Source of the DNA: Haloterrigena alkaliphila | GTDB lineage: Archaea; Halobacteriota; Halobacteria; Halobacteriales; Natrialbaceae | NCBI RefSeq assembly: GCF_017352155.2 | Contig: NZ_CP071462.1 | Span: 3,348,001 to 3,412,000 of the forward strand | Direction: 5' to 3' | DNA: 64,000 bases | Part shown: piece by piece, positions 26,300 through 34,937 of the stretch | Numbering within the stretch: the first letter of the stretch is position 1 | How the letters are laid out: each line of letters starts with the position of its first letter | Position numbers and translations under genes: made by a program | The notes under the pieces: model-generated | What the model saw: the letters and a program-made list of their open reading frames with translations, nothing else | Databases searched by the model: none | What the model was told of the DNA's origin: nothing

Positions 26300-26650
26300 C
26301 TACTTCACACCCAGTTCGTCCCAGAGCTGGGTGAAGCGGTCCGGGAGGTTCTCCTCCCGGAAGATTCGGACGTCGTACTCGTCGTCGTCCAGCGAGATGA
26401 CCGTGCTGTTGAAGTTGCACGTGTACTCCTTGTAGTGGTTCCCGTCGTCCGCGACGAGGGTCCGATCCTTGATGAGGTCGTTTTCCTGGAGGAGCTCGAG
26501 ACGTCGATAGATCGTCGGTCGGGAGAGGTCGAGCCGGTCGGCCAGTTCCTTCGCGGACCCGGGCTCTCGACTGACCGAGGCGAGGACGGTGCGGGCGTGC
26601 TCGTCCCCGATCGTATTGAGAACCTCCTCGATAGAGGATTCGTCGTCCAT
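26300..26650 (-). CDS. ArsR-like winged-HTH regulator
   Basis: 116 residues. MDDESSIEEVLNTIGDEHAR is followed by the HTH SAKELADRLDLSRPTIYRRLELLQENDLI (about residues 32-60) and a wing with a His/Tyr-rich strand (DDGNHYKEYTC). Start at ATG 26650; an upstream in-frame start adds a leader with no family-like features. First gene of a two-gene unit with the small membrane protein. DNA target unknown. Confidence 0.82.
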   Translation of the reverse strand: MDDESSIEEVLNTIGDEHARTVLASVSREPGSAKELADRLDLSRPTIYRRLELLQENDLIKDRTLVADDGNHYKEYTCNFNSTVISLDDDEYDVRIFREENLPDRFTQLWDELGVK

Positions 26651-26936
26651 ACAGAGTCGCCTTGGGGATTCACCGCAAAAGGTTTTCCGTGTATCGAAGA
26701 CAATCATTATTAACTATCTGTTCGCGCGGAACAGTGCTCGAGGCTGCTCTCCTGACTGTTCTTCGCTTCGACCGAACGGGATCGTCGATTGCCGGCGGTG
26801 CGGTCGACCCCGCTCGACGGACGACGGTTGGGTGCGGGAGTGGCGTCTTCAGTTCGAGAGAACGCCTATTTATACCCCTTCTCCCGCTCCGAAGTCGCTG
26901 AGGGAGATATATTATGGGCAGGTTCGATGAACGGGT

Positions 26937-27137
26937 ATGGCAACGACGGATGGCGTATCAAACGGGATGACCGAACCGTGTGACGTCTGCGAAACTGACA
27001 CGCTCCACGAGGTCTCGATACAGTTGATAACCGAAAGTGGGAGCGGGGACAACGCACAGTACTCTCGGGAACCCTACCGGGTCCGGGAGTGTGCGCGGTG
27101 TGGGAACCGCGACAGCAAGCGGATGAACAACGCGTAG
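26937..27137 (+). CDS. Zinc beta-ribbon mini-protein (DUF7835-like)
   Basis: 66 residues with two CxxC pairs, CDVC (Cys15, 18) and CARC (Cys52, 55), and the conserved SREPYR and C-terminal RMNNA segments that I recall for the DUF7835 family of haloarchaeal zinc beta-ribbons. An AGATATATTATG box at about 26905-26916 lies 20-30 bases before the ATG and is a good archaeal TATA element. Role unknown. Confidence 0.8.
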   Translation: MATTDGVSNGMTEPCDVCETDTLHEVSIQLITESGSGDNAQYSREPYRVRECARCGNRDSKRMNNA

Positions 27138-27418
27138 GCGATACGGCTATCCTCTGCTGACCGTTCAGGTTTGTCGGTTCGCGCCGTTGTAGAAGGTGAC
27201 CAGCGGGACGTGGGGGGAACTGCTGGGAGTACTCCACCGAGCGCGAGTTGCACAATACCTGGCGCCAAACATCGGATTTGGAACACTTCGACGCTACAGT
27301 CTCTGGCCGGATTTCGGTCTCTGGCCGATATTCGTACAGAGAAAGCGAGCAGCGGCCGTCCAGGGCACTTCCATGCCTCTCAGGAGAATCATTCCTCGGA
27401 ACTACACGAGAAATAATT
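27138..27418. other. Intergenic region before palindromes
   Basis: 281 bases with no gene. It contains a short direct repeat, GTCTCTGGCCG, at about 27299-27309 and 27319-27329. Composition falls in GC toward the following palindromes. Confidence 0.4.
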
Positions 27419-27437
27419 TTCTCATAAGTTATGAGAA
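27419..27437. promoter_or_regulatory. Perfect 19-bp palindrome, possible operator
   Basis: TTCTCATAA-G-TTATGAGAA: nine-base arms around one central base, about 95 bases before the start of the small membrane protein at 27531. No second copy seen in the window. It may be a regulator site upstream of the promoter. Confidence 0.5.
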
Positions 27438-27494
27438 TCTAGTGCGGCAAATACGGATTAGAAACCGGTGTACTATCCGGCGATTATGGGAAAC

Positions 27495-27515
27495 GCTTAT
27501 ATGGGTATTACCCAT
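27495..27515 (+). promoter_or_regulatory. TATA box with adjoining ATGGGTA/TACCCAT palindrome
   Basis: CTTATATGG-type TATA box (about 27496-27504) runs straight into ATGGGTA-T-TACCCAT (27501-27515), a perfect seven-base inverted repeat. It sits 16-36 bases before the ATG at 27531, so a protein bound here would cover the transcription start. Confidence 0.6.
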
Positions 27516-27530
27516 ACTGTACGATAGATT

Positions 27531-27746
27531 ATGACTGGATATTACGACATTGTTCTCGGCCTCATCCCAGTCGCACTGCTCGGCATCACCGCAGCCCTCA
27601 CGCTCGTGGGACTCTCGTTGACGGCTGCGGTCCCCATCGGCGCGGTCGTTTCGATGGCGATTATCGGGCACGCGATGTTCGTCAACACGCCTGCGGACGG
27701 CGCTGACGAGGCCAGGTCCACGCGCCCGCCGCTCAACGCGGATTAA
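27531..27746 (+). CDS. Small two-helix membrane protein
   Basis: 71 residues; MTGYYDIVLGLIPVALLGIT begins the first transmembrane helix (about 6-28), and the second is at about 33-52, followed by a short acidic tail. Orthologues with the MTGYYD start are common in haloarchaea and unassigned. The upstream palindromes suggest regulated expression. Confidence 0.72.
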   Translation: MTGYYDIVLGLIPVALLGITAALTLVGLSLTAAVPIGAVVSMAIIGHAMFVNTPADGADEARSTRPPLNAD

Positions 27747-27806
27747 AATCCAGTCGCTACTGCCGTCTCCCCCGTTTTTATCTCCGTTCGCGTTCCGGTT
27801 CTGCCC

Positions 27807-28806
27807 GTGACTGCAACCCTGTTTCTCACCAGCGACGAGGTGACCGACCTCGCGACGCCCGCCGACTACGTCGACGCCGTCCGCGAGGGCTACCGCCAGC
27901 GCGGCGAGGGCGCGCCCGCCCAGCCGCGCTCGAAGTTCTTCCGCGCCGATCCCGAGGGGATGCTGACGAGCTACGCCGCGATCCTCCCGGAGACCGGCGC
28001 GATGGGCGGCTACATGTACACCGCGGGCTTCGGCGCGGGCGACGCTTGGTTCATGACGCCCCTCTTCGACGCCGACAGCGGCGCACCCCTTGCGCTGCTG
28101 GACGGCGCGAGCATGAACCCCCACAAGACCGGCGCCGCCGGCGCCGTGGCGGTCGAGAGAACTCGCCCGCGATGATAGCGACGTCCTTGCTGTCATCGGC
28201 AGCGGCGCGCAGGCCCGCGGCCAACTCCGGGCGACCGCGACCGTCCGCGAGTTTTCCGAGGTCCGGATCTTCTCCCCGACGCCGGAGAACCGCGAGGCCT
28301 TCGCCGCCGATTTCGACGACGACTTCGAGGCGGACGTCCGCGCCGTCGACTCGAGCGAGACAGCAGTTTCGGGAGCGGACGTCGTGATCACCGCGACCCG
28401 CGCCAGCGAGCCGGTGTTCGACGGCGACGACCTCGAGCCCGGAACCCACGTGACGGCGATGGGCCAGTACACGCCGGACAAGCGCGAGGTGGACACGACG
28501 ACGCTCGAGCGCGCCACGTACGTCCCGGACCTGCGAGAGCGCGCCACGTTCGACTCGGGCGAGTTCATGACGGCGCTCGAGGAGGGTGCCGTCACCGAGG
28601 ACGACATCCACGCCGAACTCGGCGAGGTCGTCGCGGGCGAGGCGCCGGGGCGGACGAGCGACGACGAGATCACGCTCTTCGACAGCGGCGGGACGGGTAT
28701 CGAGACCGTCGCCGCGGCGTACATGCTCTACGAACGAGCGAGTGAGGAGGGACGAGGGCAGACGATCGAGTTCGCGCCCGCGAGCGAGGCGCTGACTGGT
28801 GACTGA
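27807..28806 (+). pseudogene. Ornithine cyclodeaminase / mu-crystallin family gene with frameshift
   Basis: The N-terminal part (GTG start at 27807, VTATLFLTSDEVTDLATPAD) reads to GAAGAVAVER and then hits a stop at 28173-28175. Leaving out one base at about 28158 (within GAGAGAAC) restores ELARDDSDVLAVIGSGAQARG, the Rossmann motif of the family, and the frame then runs to 28806 (GTHVTAMGQYTPDKRE, DSGGTGIETVAAAYM). The combined protein of about 333 residues has normal length and all blocks, so it is either a recent pseudogene or a sequencing error. The family reduces or deaminates amino acids with NAD. Confidence 0.85.
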
Positions 28807-28817
28807 GCGGCGGTTCG

Positions 28818-28874
28818 GTTATCGCTCGTTTCGTGAGCGTAGACGGCGTCCAAACTGACGAAACGAGCGATAAC
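28818..28874. terminator. Perfect 17-bp inverted repeat after the cyclodeaminase gene
   Basis: Arms GTTATCGCTCGTTTCGT (28818-28834) and ACGAAACGAGCGATAAC (28858-28874) pair fully around a 23-base loop, starting 11 bases after the stop codon. It could be an mRNA-end hairpin or a footprint of a palindromic element. Terminator is only one reading, since archaeal termination rarely needs hairpins. Confidence 0.45.
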
Positions 28875-28974
28875 TCAATATCACCGAACGATTCTGTCGA
28901 AGTCCGAACTACCCGTTATCTCTGCGTCCTTCACCGGTAAGTGCAGGCGAGGCGTTACCGCTGCGGTATAGTCA

Positions 28975-29110
28975 CAGGCACTGCAACCGCGAGCGACCAA
29001 CGGGAGCGAGCGGCCTTTTTAGCGTAGATTTTTGCGCCGAGCGGTTCCGAGCGTAGCGAGGAATCCCGAGGCGCAAAAAGGTACCTGCGCAGATGTAGTG
29101 AACGACTGTT
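28975..29110. repeat. Divergent hairpin-rich repeat, possible family member
   Basis: Similar in style to the 154-bp repeats at 53.9 and 55.0 kb: CGCGAGCGA/GAGCGAGCGG stretch, CGCAAAAA tract, then a right edge GTAGTGAACGACTGTTC that resembles GTAGTGAACAGCAGTTT at 55183-55200. Internal pairing GCGCC/GGCGC and TTCC/GGAA is visible. Sequence identity to the others is limited, so family membership is inference. Confidence 0.45.
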
Positions 29111-29176
29111 CCACAGGACGTCTGCAGGTGGATCCACAGAACCAGCGAAACCGAATTTAGGAGGATCTTGAGCCGC

Positions 29177-30601
29177 CTACTCCGCGGGCCGCACTTTGAA
29201 TCCGTACCGTGTCACGCCCTCCTGCGTGTAGATGCGGCGGATCGTCGTCTCGATTCGATCGCCGACGGTGAACTCCTCGGGCGCCGCGTCGGTGCCCATC
29301 ACGGCGATGCTGGCGGTCTCGCTGCCGTCCTCGTCCTCGAGCGCGACGATCGCCGCCGCGTAGTCGCCCGCGCGGGCCTGCTGCTCGGCGAACTCCGGCG
29401 GGGCGCCGCCCTGGGAGATGGTCGTGACGGCCTCGACGGTCCCCGTCCCGGGGAGTGAGACGGGTTCGTACTCGCCGAGCGAGCCACAGTCTGCACAGGC
29501 GCCCTCCGGCGGGAACGACAGGGAGCCGCAGTCGGGACACCGACCGGCTGCCAGGTTGTAGCGCTGGGGGATCGACCGGCGCCACGAGGGGACGCTGACG
29601 TAGGCGCCGCCGCCCGACGGCGGGCCCGTCGTGACGACGCCGCGCTGGCGCAGGTACTCCGCGTAGGAGAGGGTGTCGTCGCTCTCGAGGTCGGTTTCTA
29701 CCGGCACCTCGTCAGCCGACTCGACGACGAGCGCGTCCGCACCGGCGCCGCTGCCGTGGGACACCGCGAGGATGGAGTCGTAGCCGTCGGCGAGCGCCGA
29801 CGCCAGCGAGACGGGGACGCTCGCGGCGCCCAAGTCGCCGAGGTCGTGGACCGTCGCGGCGGCCTGGATCTCGTCGGTGCCGACGCCGGCCGCGCCCGCG
29901 GCGCGGTAGGGGAGTTTGCCGTCGGGCGCCTGAATCGCGGCGGCGTCGGGTTCAGGATCGGTCTCGAGGCCGTCGACGGCGCCGCCGATCGTCTCGGTGA
30001 ACGCGGCGCGGTCGTACTGGGTGACGCCCAGTCCCTGCGTCTCGTCCTCGCCGGTGTTTCGGAACCGGGTACCGGGGTACGGAACGGCGTACTCGGCGCG
30101 GTCGACGATCTCCGCGGGGCCGTCGCGCTCCAAGACGTATGCGGCCGCACCCGCTCCGGCGGCGTGGTCGACGCCGTCGTCGGGGTCGCCCTTCGGCGCG
30201 TCGGCCGCGATCACGAGTCCGGTCGTGGCGTCGGCACCGATGGCGTCCATCCCGGCCCAGAGGGCTCGCGTTCCGGCTCGAGTGCTTCCGGAGAAGAGGT
30301 GTCGCGTCGCGGCTTCGTCGACCTCGAGCATCGCACCGAGGCGCGCGGTCAGGTCCTCCTCGGCCAGCGGGGGTCGCGAGGCGGCGAAGGCGAGCCAGTC
30401 GACCGCGTCCGGGTCGACGGTGGCGGCCTCGAGCGCCCGATTCGCGGCCTCGTAGCCCATCGTCAGCGCGTCCTCGTCGGCCGCGGGGACGGCCTTCTCG
30501 GTGATCCCCGAGGCCTGAAACTGGCCCCACGCCTCCTCGAACGCCTCGGCCGTGATGCGGAACCGCGGCGCGTACGCGCCGACGCCGGTGATCGCGGTCA
30601 T
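29177..30601 (-). CDS. HMG-CoA synthase-like / OB-fold (DUF35) fusion protein
   Basis: 474 residues. Residues 1-340 have thiolase-superfamily HMG-CoA synthase-like sequence (MTAITGVGAYAPRFRI, VSHGSGAGADALVV); the C-terminal part has a rubredoxin-like zinc ribbon (GRCPDCGSLSFP, CADCGS) and an OB-fold of the DUF35 type that binds acyl-CoA. Unusually, no Cys occurs in the first 340 residues; where HMG-CoA synthases have the nucleophilic Cys this protein has FSGSTRAG (Ser106/Thr107). It therefore probably does not condense acyl groups by itself. Its ATG overlaps the thiolase stop (TAATG), so the pair likely forms one complex, as in thiolase-DUF35 acyl-CoA channels. Confidence 0.82.
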   Translation of the reverse strand: MTAITGVGAYAPRFRITAEAFEEAWGQFQASGITEKAVPAADEDALTMGYEAANRALEAATVDPDAVDWLAFAASRPPLAEEDLTARLGAMLEVDEAATRHLFSGSTRAGTRALWAGMDAIGADATTGLVIAADAPKGDPDDGVDHAAGAGAAAYVLERDGPAEIVDRAEYAVPYPGTRFRNTGEDETQGLGVTQYDRAAFTETIGGAVDGLETDPEPDAAAIQAPDGKLPYRAAGAAGVGTDEIQAAATVHDLGDLGAASVPVSLASALADGYDSILAVSHGSGAGADALVVESADEVPVETDLESDDTLSYAEYLRQRGVVTTGPPSGGGAYVSVPSWRRSIPQRYNLAAGRCPDCGSLSFPPEGACADCGSLGEYEPVSLPGTGTVEAVTTISQGGAPPEFAEQQARAGDYAAAIVALEDEDGSETASIAVMGTDAAPEEFTVGDRIETTIRRIYTQEGVTRYGFKVRPAE

Positions 30602-31779
30602 TACGCGCTCACCTCCTGCTCTCTTTCGAACACGTGAACGACGGAGGCACCACCGCTGCCGCCGACGTTGTGAGTGAGTCCGCGGGTCGGGTCCTCGACC
30701 TGTCGCTCGCCGGCCTTCCCGGAGAGCTGTTTGAAGGCCTCGACGACCTGTCCGGCGCCCGTTGCGCCGATGGGGTGGCCTTTGGATTTGAGGCCACCGG
30801 AGGTGTTGACCGGAAGCTCGCCGCCGAGTTCGGTCGCGCCGGACTCGATGAGCTGGCCGGCCTCGCCCTTCTCGCAGAACCCGAGGTCCTCGTAGGCTAG
30901 CAGTTCGGCGATGGCGAAGCAGTCGTGCACCTCGGCGAAATCGAGGTCGTCGGGTTCGACGCCGGCCATCTCGTAGGCCGACTCCGCGGCGCGCTGGCTC
31001 GCGGGGACGCCGGTGTAGGTGTCGCGCTGGAAGAGGCCCACGTTGTCGCTGCCCGCGCCGACGCCGGCGACCCGGATCGGATCGTCCGTGTACTCGTCGA
31101 CCACGTCCTCGCTCACGATCAGGGCACACGCGGCGCCGTCGGAGGTGGGACAGCAGTGGTAGAGATTGAGCGGGTCCGCGACGACGGGGGCGGACTGGGC
31201 GTCCTCGAGCGAGCACTCGAATCCCAGCTGGGCGTGGGGGTTCTTCGCTCCGTTCGAGTGGTTCTTGACGGCGACCCGCGAGAGGTGTTCGCGCGTAGTC
31301 CCGTACTGCTCCATGTGGACGCTGGCCATCTGGGCGTAGACACCGGAGAACGTGGTACCGGAGAGGCGCTCCCACTCCGTTTCACCCGACACGCCGAGCC
31401 AGTACTTCGTCGCGTCGGAGCTCATGTCGGACATGATCTCGAAGCCGCCCGCCAGCGCGACGTCGGCCATCCCCGACTTGACCGCCTGAACGGCCTGCCG
31501 GGTCGCGAAGCCGCTGGCCGCGCAGGCGTTCTCGACGCGCGTACAGGGGACGCCGCCGAGGCCGACGTGTTCGGTGACCGCGGGCCCCGAGAGGCCGAGC
31601 TGTCGGCCGCCGACGCCGAGGTTACCGACGAACGCCTCGTCGATATCGTCGCCGTCGATCCCGTTCGGTACGCTCTCCGTCGCCGCCTCAAACGCCGTCC
31701 GGAACAGCGACCGGTAGCTCTCCTCCGGGAAAGCCCCGTAGTCCGACTGCCCCGCACCGACGAGATACGCGTCTCGCAT
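30601..31779 (-). CDS. Thiolase family protein (SCP2-type acetyl-CoA C-acyltransferase)
   Basis: 392 residues. The nucleophilic Cys is in VENACAASG (Cys86); HDCFAIAE and GHPIGATGAGQ hold the catalytic His residues. NVGGSGGASVVHVFER is the usual C-terminal block of archaeal SCP2-thiolases. Starts at ATG 31779 (MRDAYLVGAGQSDYG). First gene of the two-gene unit with the HMG-synthase-like/OB-fold protein, whose start overlaps its stop. Likely role: acyl-CoA condensation or cleavage with the partner binding CoA substrates. Confidence 0.9.
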   Translation of the reverse strand: MRDAYLVGAGQSDYGAFPEESYRSLFRTAFEAATESVPNGIDGDDIDEAFVGNLGVGGRQLGLSGPAVTEHVGLGGVPCTRVENACAASGFATRQAVQAVKSGMADVALAGGFEIMSDMSSDATKYWLGVSGETEWERLSGTTFSGVYAQMASVHMEQYGTTREHLSRVAVKNHSNGAKNPHAQLGFECSLEDAQSAPVVADPLNLYHCCPTSDGAACALIVSEDVVDEYTDDPIRVAGVGAGSDNVGLFQRDTYTGVPASQRAAESAYEMAGVEPDDLDFAEVHDCFAIAELLAYEDLGFCEKGEAGQLIESGATELGGELPVNTSGGLKSKGHPIGATGAGQVVEAFKQLSGKAGERQVEDPTRGLTHNVGGSGGASVVHVFEREQEVSA

Positions 31780-31957
31780 GCCCGTGAGGTGGGTTTCCAA
31801 CGTGAAATAAGTGTACACTCGGGGCGAAAGCTGTAAAGCGACGAGCAGGGCCAGATGCGAGGCGAACCGGCCCCGGCGGGCCCAACCGGGCCGCGTCCGC
31901 TCTCGCACAGCGTGTGTCGACACGAGGTTCAAGCGTTTCGCGCCCATATTTCGGGGT

Positions 31958-32959
31958 ATGTCCCGCGCGGCCGAACTCGCGTCCGTCCTCGAGACGACGG
32001 AGTCGCTGGCCATCGTCTGTCACGACAACCCGGATCCGGACTGTCTCGCCAGCGCGCTGGCGCTCAAAGCGATCGCGATCGACCACGAGGTCGACGAGAT
32101 CACCATCGCGTACGGCGGCGAGATCTCCCACCAGCAGAACCGTGCGTTCGTCAACATGCTCGATATCTCCCTGCAGTCCGTCCAGCGGACTCCTATCAAG
32201 TCGTACGACTGTATCGGGTTCGTCGACCACTCCCAGCCGGGGGCCAACACCGAACTCTCGGCCGCGATCACGCCCGAGATCATCGTCGACCACCACCCCG
32301 GGGAGACCGTCGGCGCCACCTTCGAGGACGTCCGGACCCAGATCGGCGCGACGGCGACGATCTTCGTCGAGTACCTCCTCGACCTCGAGATCGAACTGAC
32401 CACCCGGCTCGCGTCGGCGCTCCTGTTCGCGCTCCACCGCGAGCGACTGGACTTCGTCCGCGACCCGACCCGCCGGGAGTACGAGGCGGCGCTCGCGGTC
32501 TACCCCGACGCGGACCTCGAGACGCTCGAGCAACTCTACAGCAGCGCGTTCTCGCCGGGCACGCTGGACGCGATCGGGAAGGCGATCGCGAGCCGCGAGC
32601 GCCGGGGCTCCTCGCTCGTCGCCAGCGTCGGCAGGACCGCCGAAACCGACGCGCTCCCCCAGGCCGCGGACTACCTGCTGAATCTCGAGGGGGTCGACAC
32701 GGTGCTCGTCTACGGCGTCGTCGGGGACGCCATCCGCCTGAGCGCGCGTTCGATCGATCCGCGGGTCCACATCGGCGAGACGTTACAGGGCGGCTTCGAG
32801 GCGCTCGGGCAGGTCGGCGGCCACCACGACATGGCCGGCGGACGGATCGAACTGGGACTGTTCGCCGACGACGCGGACGACACGGACGAATTGCTCGAAT
32901 TCGTCGGCGGCCGTCTCACGCGTCGCTTCTTCGACGCCCTGAACCTCGACGACGGGTGA
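31958..32959 (+). CDS. DHH-family phosphoesterase
   Basis: 333 residues. The DHH superfamily motifs are intact: CHDNPDPDCLAS (motif I, about 21-32), FVDHSQPG (motif II) and DHHPG (motif III); the C-terminal DHHA1 part has GGHHDMAGGRIELG. Relatives include RecJ-like nucleases and cyclic-dinucleotide or oligoribonucleotide phosphodiesterases. No N- or C-terminal regulatory domain is added. ATG at 31958 chosen because the Arg-rich codons upstream are leader DNA. Confidence 0.9.
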   Translation: MSRAAELASVLETTESLAIVCHDNPDPDCLASALALKAIAIDHEVDEITIAYGGEISHQQNRAFVNMLDISLQSVQRTPIKSYDCIGFVDHSQPGANTELSAAITPEIIVDHHPGETVGATFEDVRTQIGATATIFVEYLLDLEIELTTRLASALLFALHRERLDFVRDPTRREYEAALAVYPDADLETLEQLYSSAFSPGTLDAIGKAIASRERRGSSLVASVGRTAETDALPQAADYLLNLEGVDTVLVYGVVGDAIRLSARSIDPRVHIGETLQGGFEALGQVGGHHDMAGGRIELGLFADDADDTDELLEFVGGRLTRRFFDALNLDDG

Positions 32960-33105
32960 GCCCGCGCCAGTCGATCCGCGCACAGGGCTGATGTGGTCGC
33001 CGGGACGAATCAGCTGCTCTCTCTGGCGGCCTCGCCGGGACGGGTCGACCGGTCTTTCGGGCGGAGTCACCGGGTGGGTTGGTTACTCTCCTGGACGGCA
33101 TCGCG

Positions 33106-33639
33106 TCACTCGATCTCGATCGAGTGCGTCTCGCCGCTCGACTCCAGTTTCGGCAGTCGCACGGTCAGAATACCGTTGTTGACCGACGCGGTCACGGCGT
33201 CGGCGTCGACCGGATCGGGGAGATCGATCCGCCGACTGAACGATTTCATCTCGCGCTCGCGGCGGATGTAGGTCCCGTCGGATGCGCCGGTGCCGGTTTC
33301 GTCCGCCTCGTCTGGCCCGCTCTCCTCGTCCGATCCGCCCTCCTCGTCCGGTCCGCGCTTCTCGACCGTCCGTTCGCGCTCGCCGCTGATCGCGAGGGTC
33401 TCACCGTGGAGTCTGCTGTCGAGGTCGTCGCTCTCGTAGCCGGGGACGTCGACGGTGACCACGTACTCGTCGCCGGCGTCGGCCAGATCCAGCGCCGTTC
33501 CCGATCCCCCCATCGAGAGGTCGAGTCGGCTTCGCTGGTCGAGCCCCGACTCCCACGAGCGCGTGGCCGTCTCGAGTTGCCGGTTCAATCTCTCGAGCAG
33601 TTCCTCGAGGCCGTCGAAGGGGCTGGAACGGTCTGCCAT
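33106..33639 (-). CDS. Hsp20/alpha-crystallin small heat-shock protein
   Basis: 177 residues. The alpha-crystallin domain starts at DEYVVTVDVPGYESDDLDSR and ends with NNGILTVRLPKLE, the hallmark GxLxxxxP-type strand. A 40-residue acidic insert (RGPDEEGGSDEESGPDEADE) interrupts the domain between strands, longer than in most sHsps. ATP-independent holdase of unfolded proteins. Convergent with the DHH gene. Confidence 0.88.
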   Translation of the reverse strand: MADRSSPFDGLEELLERLNRQLETATRSWESGLDQRSRLDLSMGGSGTALDLADAGDEYVVTVDVPGYESDDLDSRLHGETLAISGERERTVEKRGPDEEGGSDEESGPDEADETGTGASDGTYIRREREMKSFSRRIDLPDPVDADAVTASVNNGILTVRLPKLESSGETHSIEIE

Positions 33640-33786
33640 GTGAGTCCGTCCCTTCGAGGCCGACGGCGAAAAAGTCCACTCTCGCCGGTCGTGACTGTCT
33701 CACCGTCGAACGTGTGGTGCGACCACATTGCGGCAGAACCGAGGGGTGGGCTGGTCGTTTTTACGCTCCCGCCCGTACGTCGAGAC

Positions 33787-34467
33787 ATGCCTTCCGCACT
33801 GTTCGTCGTCAGCGAAGAGGGGTACTGGGGAGAGGAATGCGTCGAGCCGCTCGAGACGCTATCCGATGCGGGCCTCGAGATCACGGTGGCGACGCCCTCG
33901 GGGAAGCAACCGAAGGTCGACGAGCGCTCGATCGATCCCGAGGAAGTCGGCGAGGAAACCGCCGAACACGTCCGGGAAGTCCACGAGAACGACGAGCGCC
34001 TGAACGATCCGATCCCGACCGCCCAGGCCGACGCCGAGGGGTACGACGCGGTCGTCTTCCCCGGCGGGCACGGCACCGAGTGGGACGTCAACCAGGACAG
34101 CGACGCGCGGCGACTGCTCCGTGACGCGGTCGCGGGTGACGACGGGAAGGCGCTGGTCGTCTGCCACGCCGTCGGCATCCTCGCGTTCGCCCGCGACCGG
34201 CAGGGCGCGTTCATCGTCACCGGTCGCGACGTGACCGGTTTCCCCAACGAGTGGGAGGAGGGCATCGTCGACGAGAACGACCTGATGCCCAGCGGCCGGA
34301 AACTCCCCTACTGGGTCGAGGACGAAGTGAAAGAAGCCGGCGCCAACTGGGACGCCGAACTCGAGGCCGACACCAGCGTCACCGTCGACGGCGACCTGCT
34401 CACCGCCCGGGGGCCCGGCTCCTCGAGCGCGGCCGCCGAGACGCTGCTCGAGGAACTCGACGGCTGA
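33787..34467 (+). CDS. DJ-1/PfpI-family protein (Hsp31-like glutamine amidotransferase fold)
   Basis: 226 residues. VVCHAVG (Cys126-His127) is the nucleophile elbow; VVFPGGHGTEWD and EEGYWGEECVEP supply the other conserved residues, including Glu15-17. The HGTEWDV loop and length match Hsp31/glyoxalase-III-type members, which act on protein-bound or free methylglyoxal; a protease role is doubtful. ATG at 33787 preferred. Next to Hsp20 (divergent, 147 bases), consistent with a stress-response neighbourhood. Confidence 0.87.
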   Translation: MPSALFVVSEEGYWGEECVEPLETLSDAGLEITVATPSGKQPKVDERSIDPEEVGEETAEHVREVHENDERLNDPIPTAQADAEGYDAVVFPGGHGTEWDVNQDSDARRLLRDAVAGDDGKALVVCHAVGILAFARDRQGAFIVTGRDVTGFPNEWEEGIVDENDLMPSGRKLPYWVEDEVKEAGANWDAELEADTSVTVDGDLLTARGPGSSSAAAETLLEELDG

Positions 34468-34575
34468 TAGCGATTTAGCCGATTTCGGTGATCTGCGACC
34501 CGAACGCAGTCGTGTGGTTTCGGTCCGCGACGCCCGGATCGAGCCAGTTATACGCGGTGATTCCTGAGAACGTCC

Positions 34576-34752
34576 GTGGTCCCCGCCGAACCGAACACGT
34601 CGACCCGAACCGACTCGATTCAGAGCCGTAGCTACCGCATCACCGTCGACGACGGTCGCGAGTCGTTTTTCGCACTCAGCATCGAGGACGTCACCAGCGA
34701 GGAGGCGTGGCTCATGTCGGATACCGTCCGCGCGCTCGAGAATATGCGATAA
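34576..34752 (+). CDS. Short conserved-looking haloarchaeal protein
   Basis: 58 residues, GTG start, reading MVPAEPNTSTRT then SYRITVDDGRESFFALSIED, ending ALENMR. The second half alternates beta- and alpha-type patterns and looks protein-like (acidic, with conserved-type Trp). Not recognised. It is open only in this frame at useful quality; start could also be downstream. Confidence 0.55.
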   Translation: MVPAEPNTSTRTDSIQSRSYRITVDDGRESFFALSIEDVTSEEAWLMSDTVRALENMR

Positions 34753-34937
34753 CTCGGTCGCGACCGGACGATCGTCGCGCCGATCGCTCGAGACGGCTGC
34801 TATCGCTCGTAGAAGTCGACTTCCTCTTCGTACAGGCGAGAGACGACTCGCGGCCGCCCCTCCCCTCGGAATTCGAAACTCGTCCGTGCTACCTTGATGG
34901 ATCTGCTAGAAGAAGAGGGGTAATGCCCTTAGTGATA

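Noticed and set aside
29177..31375. Long minus frame giving an N-terminal extension to the HMG-synthase-like protein
   Set aside because: The first 260 residues are Arg-rich and overlap the thiolase gene; the family-like start is the ATG at 30601.
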